Below, piece after piece: positions 1 to 4,681 of a DNA stretch of 6,809 nt. The notes below the pieces were generated by a model. The model saw only the letters and a program-made list of their open reading frames with translations. It was not told where the DNA came from and searched no databases. How positions within the stretch are numbered: position 1 is the stretch's first letter; each line of letters opens with the position of its first letter. The stretch covers positions 1 through 6,809 of the forward strand of contig DDFD01000012.1 of NCBI GenBank assembly GCA_002337005.1, given 5' to 3'. Source of the stretch: Flavobacteriales bacterium UBA1937. Lineage in GTDB: Bacteria; Bacteroidota; Bacteroidia; Flavobacteriales; Weeksellaceae. The position numbers and the translations under genes were made by a program.

Positions 1-55
1 CATTTTATATATAATTTATTTTAATACCATTTAAAATTTAAAAAATTCTGTAAAA

Positions 56-90
56 GCCACGAAATCGAAGATTCGGCGAAGCCAAGTGGC
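56..90. repeat. Structured 35-nt repeat unit, copy 1
   Basis: Seen directly: GCCAC at 56-60 pairs perfectly with GTGGC at 86-90. Inside are two small hairpins: AATC-GAA-GATT (63-73) and GGC-GAA-GCC (75-83), separated by one C and followed by AA. The whole unit can fold as a three-way junction. Both inner loops are the triloop GAA closed by a C-G pair. The C-GNA-G type, as in GCGAAGC, is known to give unusually stable DNA mini-hairpins. Copy 2 has the same length and layout with paired base changes. The unit could act as single-stranded DNA, as a cruciform or as RNA; its function is unknown. Confidence 0.7.
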
Positions 91-102
91 GGAATATAAT
101 AG

Positions 103-120
103 CGTCGGGGTAGCCCGATG
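103..120. repeat. GC-rich hairpin between the two repeat units
   Basis: CGTCGGG (103-109) pairs with CCCGATG (114-120) around the loop GTAG, giving seven pairs including one G-T wobble. It lies inside the 54-nt spacer between the two 35-nt units and has the same high GC content, so it is probably part of the same element. The core resembles the inner hairpin of copy 2, which also carries a GTA loop, so it could be a degenerate third hairpin. There is no T-run next to it on either strand, which argues against a simple intrinsic terminator. Confidence 0.55.
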
Positions 121-144
121 GAAAAGTAAATGAAGCAAAGGTGA

Positions 145-179
145 GCCCTGAAATCGAAGATTCGACGTAGTCAAAGGGC
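145..179. repeat. Structured 35-nt repeat unit, copy 2
   Basis: This is a direct copy of the unit at 56-90 with identical length and spacing. The outer stem is GCCCT (145-149) with AGGGC (175-179). The inner hairpins are AATC-GAA-GATT (152-162) and GAC-GTA-GTC (164-172). Compared with copy 1, two outer-stem pairs differ on both arms (AC/GT became CT/AG). One inner pair changed from G-C to A-T, and one loop base changed from GAA to GTA, which keeps the GNA form. Every difference therefore either preserves pairing or falls at the free middle position of the loop. That pattern suggests selection on the fold rather than on the sequence. Confidence 0.7.
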
Positions 180-286
180 GAAATGTTTTTAAAGTGAATT
201 CAAACCCAAAATAGTATAAGATATAAAAGTACAAAATTTTATCTTTTTTGAAAAAAATTCTATTCTGCTTCAAACTTTTATTTATG

Positions 287-323
287 AAAAAAAATCCGCT
301 CTATTTTTTGAAGCCGTTTTTTT
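287..323 (-). terminator. Possible weak terminator after the lipoprotein gene
   Basis: Read on the minus strand, right at the lipoprotein stop codon, CGGCTT (316-311) can pair imperfectly with GAGCGG (301-296) around an A-rich loop. An A-run precedes this and a run of eight T (294-287) follows. The stem has a G-G mismatch, and an A-A mismatch separates it from the A/T extension, so it is far weaker than the hairpin at 3314-3339. The position and T-run fit an intrinsic terminator, but in such AT-rich DNA this may be chance. Confidence 0.35.
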
Positions 324-1176
324 ATTTTGTTAATATTATATTTCCATTGGAATCATAAGAAAATTCCCAAGAACTTTCACTAAAAGAAGTCAAATTATTA
401 TTTTGATCATACGATTTAATGAGTAGATGTCTATAATTATTTTTTGATAATGATTTATAAAAATATTCTTCTAGTAAATAAAGCTTTTTGAATGGATTTT
501 TTGCATTATCATAATTTCCAAAAATCGTTTCTTTTCTACCACCATCAATTACATCATTATGTTTTGATACTAAAACTGATTTGATGAGATTTCCATTATT
601 ATCATATTCAAATTTTTCTGAAGAAGTTAGGACATAATCACTGGGGTTTTTAGGGTCATAAGGCATATTTGGAAATCTCGTTATGATTTCTGTAAGTTTT
701 GAATTGGTATATTTATATGATAATTTTTTATCAAAAATAGGATTGTTTGAAGGAACATATTTTTCTATTATTTGATTATTTAAGAGCATGTAAACTTTAT
801 TATTCGGTTGAATAGCTAAATTCGGATCATCTACATAATCGCTTGATGTAGCTTTATTATTTTCATAGATTATTTTGATATTAACACTTTTTGAGAAAAG
901 TCCAGAGAATCCAGTAGTTCCTATAAGTGGCAAGAAACCTCCTTTTTTATTGATTAATCTTTTATTGTTATCATAAGTAAAATGATAATTATTATCAGTT
1001 TCTGGATTCCACATTCCATCTGGAATAGTCCATCCATAATTAATTTTTTCTGGCATTAAATCCTCTTCTAATTTTGTATTTGAATCTTCATCTCTACAGC
1101 TGATTAATGAAATTGCTAAAATCATTAAAGAAAAATTCTTAATAATTAAATCTGTAATTGTTTTTATTTTTTTCAT
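322..1176 (-). CDS. YD-repeat-like putative surface lipoprotein
   Basis: A 284-residue protein of unknown function. The N-terminus has basic residues, a hydrophobic segment (about 15-26) and a lipobox LISC, so Cys27 is the likely lipidated residue. The next residues are RDED. An acidic stretch just after this Cys is known in Flavobacteriia to direct lipoproteins to the outer cell surface, so surface exposure is inferred. The mature part carries spaced tyrosine-rich strands of the form (F/S)YDxNxxL/I, at about residues 66-74, 189-197, 255-262 and 272-280, with looser ones near 104 and 154. This recalls YD/RHS-like repeats and suggests a beta-rich fold, but there are too few for an RHS toxin shell and no toxin domain is present. 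The start ATG lies 15 nt after the SGNH hydrolase stop, so the two genes are probably cotranscribed. No binding partner or substrate can be named. Confidence 0.85.
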   Translation of the reverse strand: MKKIKTITDLIIKNFSLMILAISLISCRDEDSNTKLEEDLMPEKINYGWTIPDGMWNPETDNNYHFTYDNNKRLINKKGGFLPLIGTTGFSGLFSKSVNIKIIYENNKATSSDYVDDPNLAIQPNNKVYMLLNNQIIEKYVPSNNPIFDKKLSYKYTNSKLTEIITRFPNMPYDPKNPSDYVLTSSEKFEYDNNGNLIKSVLVSKHNDVIDGGRKETIFGNYDNAKNPFKKLYLLEEYFYKSLSKNNYRHLLIKSYDQNNNLTSFSESSWEFSYDSNGNIILTK

Positions 1177-1191
1177 AGTTATTGATTTTAG

Positions 1192-1854
1192 TTATTTCAA
1201 ATAAGGATACATCACTTTAGTCCATAGTTGGTAACCTTCGGGTTTCATATGCAGCATATCTTCTAAGAAAATATCTTTTCTTACCTTTCCGTTTTCATCA
1301 TTCATTACCTTGGTAATATCTATAAAATCAGTATTTTTTTTAGTTTTTAAAAATGATTTAATTTTTAGATTCACTTTCTTCATTATGGGCCAATATTCTT
1401 CTCTACTTGGCGAATATTTAATGGAGACATAAGAAATATTAGCATTAGGATATTTAGTTCTTACCGTATTAAAAAACTGTTTGAATCTATTGAGAACTTC
1501 TTTTGCAGAAGGTTTGTCTGTGTGTACTACATCATTTTCTCCACAGTAAATAACCACTTGTTTTGGTTGATAAGGATTAAGTAAATCTTCGGCGTAATAA
1601 TTGAGATTTGCCAGTCTAGAACCTCCGAAAGCTCTATTGATAATGGTTTTATCAGGAAAATAATCGTTTACATCTTTCCATTTTGTAAAAGAAGAACTCC
1701 CTAAAAATAGAATAGCATCTTTAGGTGGAGCTTTTTCCTCATTAAGTTTTTTGAAATGTTGAACATCATCATAAAAATCAGGTTTCTGTTGAGCAAAAAT
1801 CCCCACGAAACAAAACGCCAATAAGAGCGTAAAAAACTTGAATAAATTTTTCAT
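1192..1854 (-). CDS. Secreted SGNH/GDSL-family hydrolase
   Basis: A 220-residue esterase or acylhydrolase-type protein. Residues 1-21 form a Sec signal peptide (MKNLF, hydrophobic core, then FA before QQ), so it is exported, probably to the periplasm. The SGNH blocks are visible in order: FLGSSSF (50-56) with likely nucleophile Ser53; NRAFGGSRL (73-81) with the block II Gly; YCGENDV (103-109) with Asn107; and DMLHMKPEGY (199-208), giving Asp199 and His202 of the catalytic triad. The set is complete, so the enzyme should be active; the ester substrate (lipid, sugar acetyl or other) cannot be told. The ATG at 1854 is chosen because the signal peptide begins there. A longer reading from a TTG at 1905 would put extra residues before the signal peptide and would start inside a promoter-like box. 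The gene lies 64 nt after the aminotransferase and 15 nt before the lipoprotein. Confidence 0.9.
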   Translation of the reverse strand: MKNLFKFFTLLLAFCFVGIFAQQKPDFYDDVQHFKKLNEEKAPPKDAILFLGSSSFTKWKDVNDYFPDKTIINRAFGGSRLANLNYYAEDLLNPYQPKQVVIYCGENDVVHTDKPSAKEVLNRFKQFFNTVRTKYPNANISYVSIKYSPSREEYWPIMKKVNLKIKSFLKTKKNTDFIDITKVMNDENGKVRKDIFLEDMLHMKPEGYQLWTKVMYPYLK

Positions 1855-1902
1855 TAAAAATAATTTAGCTTCAGCAATATATTCATTACCGAAAATTCTT
1901 AC

Positions 1903-1910
1903 CAAATTTA
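1903..1910 (-). promoter_or_regulatory. TAnnTTTG promoter element before the SGNH hydrolase
   Basis: The minus strand reads TAAATTTG, a perfect match to the Bacteroidota -7 element TAnnTTTG, ending 48 nt before the ATG at 1854. The upstream TTG (-33) element is not seen at the usual distance, so strength is uncertain. The 13-base context TTTCCTAAATTTG is identical to that before ppc (4665-4677). It could provide an internal promoter for the SGNH and lipoprotein genes in addition to read-through from the aminotransferase gene. Confidence 0.45.
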
Positions 1911-1918
1911 GGAAATCT

Positions 1919-3289
1919 TTATTGGTTGAGAAGCGTTTCTAAGAAATTAATAAGTTGATTAATGTCATTTTGATTGGTAGCAATTCCTACGGAAATTCTA
2001 GTGGCACCACGCATTTTCCCTAAAAATTTAATCATATCTTTATAATCGCCTTCTTGATGAGAAGAGTAATAGGTAGCTAATTCGTTGTCTGTTAAGCAGT
2101 TATTGGTTTCGTCTATTCCAGGATTGCAAAAACAACCAGAACGAAGAGAAATATTAAATTGATTTGCTTGCTCTTCTATTTGTTCAAATTCATAGCGAAT
2201 TCCGTCTTTATTGTAAAAAGCTAAAATGATGGTTCCTCCTAAATTTTGATGATTTTTTGGTCCAAAAATTTGAACTAATTTTTGTCCGTTTTCGTGTTTT
2301 AGGCTTTCTAATCTTTCGAAAACGTACTTTCGAAGAGAAGCTACTCTTTCATTAATTCTTTCAATGCCAATGTTTTCGATATAATCTAGTCCAATTTTAA
2401 TGGCAGGAATATCTAGATAATTAAGCGTTCCGTCTTCGAATCTTTCGTGATTATTAATCAAAAAATGCTGAATGGTATTCACAGAAACTAGACTTACCGT
2501 TCCACCGGCAAACCAAGGTTTTCTTAGTTTTTTGAATTTTTCTTTATTCACCAAAAGACAACCAATACCAGTAGGATAACCGAAAATTTTGTAGAATGAC
2601 ACCGAAACAAAATCTGGTTTTATTTCCTTTAAATCTAATCGATTGGTAGGTACAAATGCTGCGGCATCTAGCAAAACATCCCAACCTAAATCTTGTGCTT
2701 TTTTAATCCAATCTAAATCGTGTTTTACACCAGAAACATTAGACTGAGCAGGGAAGGCTAGAAGTTTACTCTCGTATTCTGAAGCGTCTTCTAATTGTTC
2801 TTTTAAGAAATTTTCATCTATGGTTAAATCCTGATAATAGATTGGCGCATAAGTTACTTTACCACCTTTTGATAAGCAGAACTGACGAATTCCGTTCACC
2901 GAATTATGATTGTCTGCCAAAAGTAAAAAATGTGATTTTTCATTAAAAGGATAGCTTTCTCCTACAATTTTTAAAGCTCCAGAAGCATTTTGAGTGAAAA
3001 TACAGAAATAATCTTCTGCATTGAAAAAATCGATTACTTTTTGGCGGGCTTCTTCTACCAATTTGGTTGCCAATTGCGAAGTAGGATTGGTAGAATGAGG
3101 ATTTCCGAGGATATTATTAATGAGTAAATCCTGATGTTCCATAATTTGAGATTTAGCATACAGATTTCCTCCGGTATAGTCTAGATATACTTGTTTGTTA
3201 TTATCTAGACGTTTGTATTCTACATTTCTAAGGATTTCGAAAAAATCATGATGCGCTAAAATCGCTTTGTTCTCAGTTAATGTACTCAT
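1919..3289 (-). CDS. Class V aminotransferase, MoCo-sulfurase-like cysteine desulfurase domain
   Basis: A 456-residue PLP-dependent enzyme of fold type I. It resembles the N-terminal domain of eukaryotic molybdenum cofactor sulfurase (ABA3/MOCOS) more than IscS or SufS. Visible landmarks: YLDYTGGNLY (35-44); GNPHS (62-66); His128, expected to stack on PLP; AQSNVSGV (181-188); LLDAAAF (206-212) with Asp208 facing the pyridine nitrogen; SFYKIFGYPTG (231-241) with Lys234 as the PLP Schiff-base lysine; RFEDGT (283-288); SGCFCNPG (384-391); and RISVG (431-435). In ABA3 the Cys in the matching CFCN motif carries the persulfide, so Cys386 or Cys388 is the likely sulfur carrier. The C-terminal MOSC domain of true MoCo sulfurases is absent, and no molybdenum enzyme or cofactor gene lies nearby, so the sulfur acceptor is unknown. 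The ATG at 3289 follows an A-rich leader. The reaction, cysteine to alanine plus enzyme-bound sulfur, is inferred from the family. Confidence 0.88.
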   Translation of the reverse strand: MSTLTENKAILAHHDFFEILRNVEYKRLDNNKQVYLDYTGGNLYAKSQIMEHQDLLINNILGNPHSTNPTSQLATKLVEEARQKVIDFFNAEDYFCIFTQNASGALKIVGESYPFNEKSHFLLLADNHNSVNGIRQFCLSKGGKVTYAPIYYQDLTIDENFLKEQLEDASEYESKLLAFPAQSNVSGVKHDLDWIKKAQDLGWDVLLDAAAFVPTNRLDLKEIKPDFVSVSFYKIFGYPTGIGCLLVNKEKFKKLRKPWFAGGTVSLVSVNTIQHFLINNHERFEDGTLNYLDIPAIKIGLDYIENIGIERINERVASLRKYVFERLESLKHENGQKLVQIFGPKNHQNLGGTIILAFYNKDGIRYEFEQIEEQANQFNISLRSGCFCNPGIDETNNCLTDNELATYYSSHQEGDYKDMIKFLGKMRGATRISVGIATNQNDINQLINFLETLLNQ

Positions 3290-3302
3290 TTTTACTTTTT
3301 TT

Positions 3303-3310
3303 CAAAAATA
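3303..3310 (-). promoter_or_regulatory. TAnnTTTG promoter element before the aminotransferase
   Basis: The minus strand reads TATTTTTG, ending 13 nt before the ATG at 3289. It matches TAnnTTTG but lies inside the T-rich tail of the upstream terminator, so part of the match may simply reflect that tail. No TTG is seen at the -33 distance. If used, the leader would be only about 8-10 nt. Confidence 0.35.
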
Positions 3311-3313
3311 AAA

Positions 3314-3339
3314 AAAATCACAGAATTTTCTGTGATTTT
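3314..3339 (-). terminator. Intrinsic terminator of yqhD
   Basis: AAAATCACAGAA (3314-3325) and TTCTGTGATTTT (3328-3339) are perfect 12-base inverted repeats around two T, giving a stem of about 11 pairs with a four-base loop. On the minus strand the hairpin is followed by a long T-rich run (TTTATTTTT). It lies between the yqhD stop and the aminotransferase start, so it most likely ends yqhD transcription. The A-run makes it look partly symmetric, but no plus-strand gene ends here. Confidence 0.85.
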
Positions 3340-3370
3340 CTATAATATAAATTTTTTAGATTAATTTTTT

Positions 3371-3393
3371 CACCCAACAACCAACACCCAACA
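3371..3393 (-). repeat. Heptamer tandem repeat TGTTGG(G/T) directly after yqhD
   Basis: On the minus strand the 23 bases immediately following the yqhD TAA read as three consecutive heptamers, TGTTGGG, TGTTGGT and TGTTGGG, plus a leftover TG. The tract has no A on that strand and stands out sharply from the AT-rich surroundings. It lies between the stop codon and the terminator hairpin, so it would be transcribed in the yqhD 3' untranslated region. It may be a short repeat that arose by slippage; no function is evident. Confidence 0.6.
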
Positions 3394-4557
3394 TTAATAT
3401 GCCATTTCTACAATTTTCTTAGCATCTTCGGGTTTTACAATTCCTCTTTCACCTAATGCTAACCATTTTCTATCAAGGAAGGTTTTTTCTACCAATTCTG
3501 CAGTTCCTACATAATTTTCGGTATAGTCTGATAGTTTGGTAGCAATTCCTAAGCTTTGGAAGAATTTTTCTAAATGTTCAATTCCTTGGTTGGCTTTTTC
3601 TTCTAAAGAACCTTCGGTTACATTCCAAACTCTTTCGGCATATTGTGCTAGTTTTTCTTTTTTAGCTTCGAAATTATATCTGTAATGGCTAGGTGCAATC
3701 ACCGCCAAAGTTCTAGCATGGTCTATCCCGAATTGTGCAGTAAGTTCGTGCCCCATCATATGAACTGCCCAGTCAGAAGTTACTCCTTTTTGGATTAAAC
3801 CATTAAGAGCCATCGTACAACTCCACATAAAGTTAGCTGCCGCATCATAATCAAACTCTTCTGCCATCATTTTCGGAGCTATTTCTTGTAAAGTTTGTAA
3901 GATACTTTCAGCAAATCTATCTTGTAATGTAGCAGATGTTTTCACGGTCATGTATTGTTCCAAAACGTGCGTGTATGCATCTGTAATTCCGTTAGCAATT
4001 TGTTTTTTAGGAATAGAACGAATAACTTCTGGGTCTAAAACTGAAAAAACAGGGAAAAGCCCAGGACCGCCCATTGCTAATTTTTGTTTGGTAGCTCTTC
4101 TAGAAATTACAGAACCAGAATTCATTTCAGAACCAGTAGCAGGTAAAGTAAGTACAGAAGCGAAAGGTAAACCTTTACCTTCTTCAGTCCTGATTCCTTT
4201 TTGTAAAATATCCCAAGGTTCGCCATCATACTTAGCGGCAGCCGAAAGAAATTTTACACCATCTATTACAGAACCACCACCTACAGCTAGCATATAAGTA
4301 ATGTTTTTTTCTTTAATGATTGTAAGAGCTTCTAGTAATACTTCGTATTCTGGGTTAGCAGGAATTCCACCGAATTCTTCCCATTCATAACCTTCTAGAG
4401 CAGATTTTACTTGGTCATAAACACCATTAGATTTTATGCTTCCACCACCATAGAGTACTAATATTTTTTCTGTTTTCGGGATTTCTTTGGAGATTTTTGC
4501 AATCTCACCTTTACCGAAAATAATTTTTGTAGGATTTTTAAATTCAAAGTTTAACAT
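3394..4557 (-). CDS. yqhD: NADPH-dependent aldehyde reductase YqhD (iron-type alcohol dehydrogenase)
   Basis: A 387-residue cytosolic enzyme, the same length as E. coli YqhD and colinear with it as I recall that sequence. It should reduce a broad range of short-chain and lipid-peroxidation aldehydes to alcohols with NADPH. Visible: N-terminal NPTKIIFGKG (8-17); nucleotide-binding YGGGS (36-40) and GGGSVIDG (93-100); TLPATGSE (137-144); and DPEVIRSIPKKQIANGITDA (175-194). The four metal ligands are all present: Asp193, His197, His266 and His280, matching E. coli Asp194, His198, His267 and His281. The ATG at 4557 is chosen because family homology begins there; a reading from a TTG at 4641 adds 28 hydrophobic residues, starts upstream of the promoter box, and is rejected. 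A strong terminator follows the gene. It is divergent from ppc, and no YqhC-type regulator is in the window, so its control is unknown. Confidence 0.93.
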   Translation of the reverse strand: MLNFEFKNPTKIIFGKGEIAKISKEIPKTEKILVLYGGGSIKSNGVYDQVKSALEGYEWEEFGGIPANPEYEVLLEALTIIKEKNITYMLAVGGGSVIDGVKFLSAAAKYDGEPWDILQKGIRTEEGKGLPFASVLTLPATGSEMNSGSVISRRATKQKLAMGGPGLFPVFSVLDPEVIRSIPKKQIANGITDAYTHVLEQYMTVKTSATLQDRFAESILQTLQEIAPKMMAEEFDYDAAANFMWSCTMALNGLIQKGVTSDWAVHMMGHELTAQFGIDHARTLAVIAPSHYRYNFEAKKEKLAQYAERVWNVTEGSLEEKANQGIEHLEKFFQSLGIATKLSDYTENYVGTAELVEKTFLDRKWLALGERGIVKPEDAKKIVEMAY

Positions 4558-4575
4558 ATTCGTAAAATTTTTCTT

Positions 4576-4583
4576 CAAAATTA
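4576..4583 (-). promoter_or_regulatory. TAnnTTTG promoter element for yqhD
   Basis: The minus strand reads TAATTTTG, a perfect match to TAnnTTTG, ending 18 nt before the chosen ATG at 4557. Transcription would start about 4-6 nt after the box, giving a leader of roughly 12-14 nt without a Shine-Dalgarno sequence. The upstream TTG element is missing at the usual spacing. Its position supports the ATG at 4557 over any start further upstream. Confidence 0.5.
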
Positions 4584-4669
4584 CGAATTTGAAAATGATA
4601 AAAATTAAAATTTCATATAAACTTAACATAGAAATATTCAATAATAGGTGTAATTTTAAGAGTTTTTCC

Positions 4670-4677
4670 TAAATTTG
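4670..4677 (+). promoter_or_regulatory. TAnnTTTG promoter element abutting the ppc start codon
   Basis: TAAATTTG matches the Bacteroidota -7 element exactly and ends only 4 nt before the ppc ATG at 4682. If it works, transcription would begin at or next to the A of the ATG, giving a leaderless mRNA. The first three bases of the box (TAA) are also an in-frame stop for ppc, so the coding region cannot begin upstream of it. No TTG is found at the -33 distance, and a promoter further left in the divergent region is not excluded. Confidence 0.45.
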
Positions 4678-4681
4678 TTAT

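Larger units (their letters stand above)
1..321. other. Left intergenic region with structured repeats, no credible gene
   Basis: This 321-base stretch lies downstream of the lipoprotein gene. It holds two 35-nt hairpin units (56-90, 145-179), a further hairpin between them (103-120), and a possible weak terminator at its right end (287-323). The GC content rises clearly inside 56-180 and is very low on both sides, so the structured block stands out from its surroundings. Bases 191-286 are AT-rich and I see nothing in them. An open frame of 80 codons crosses the block on the minus strand (31-273), but its composition follows the repeats and it shows no family motif, so it is not called. Bases 1-3 read ATG on the minus strand; one codon is not enough to call a gene leaving the window. 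Confidence 0.6.

Noticed and set aside
1..3. ATG on the minus strand at the left edge, possibly the start of a gene leaving the window
   Set aside because: A single codon gives no evidence of coding, and the upstream bases show no promoter match.
56..179. CRISPR array (two 35-nt repeats with a 54-nt spacer)
   Set aside because: Only two copies, the repeats differ in their stem bases, the spacer is long and itself forms a hairpin, and no cas gene is present.
31..273. Open frame of 80 codons on the minus strand over the repeat block
   Set aside because: Its residues follow the two hairpin units and AT-rich flanks, it has no family motif, no fitting promoter or leader, and it is better explained by the structured repeats.
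322..1176. Reading the YD-like lipoprotein as an RHS or polymorphic toxin
   Set aside because: It is far too short, has only a handful of degenerate repeats, no RHS core motif, no C-terminal toxin domain and no immunity gene next to it.
1855..1905. N-terminal extension of the SGNH hydrolase from a TTG start at 1905
   Set aside because: It would place 17 extra residues before a clear signal peptide and start inside the TAnnTTTG box; the ATG at 1854 fits better.
3950..4297. Open frame of 115 codons on the plus strand inside yqhD
   Set aside because: It lies antisense within a well-supported gene and has no recognisable motif; a shadow of the yqhD codons.
4558..4641. N-terminal extension of YqhD from a TTG start at 4641
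   Set aside because: The 28 extra residues are hydrophobic and AT-driven, have no counterpart in the family, and would begin upstream of the promoter element at 4576-4583.
4487..4672. Small open frame on the plus strand across the yqhD start and intergenic region
   Set aside because: Lysine- and isoleucine-rich low-complexity translation of AT-rich DNA, overlapping the yqhD coding start and both promoter elements.
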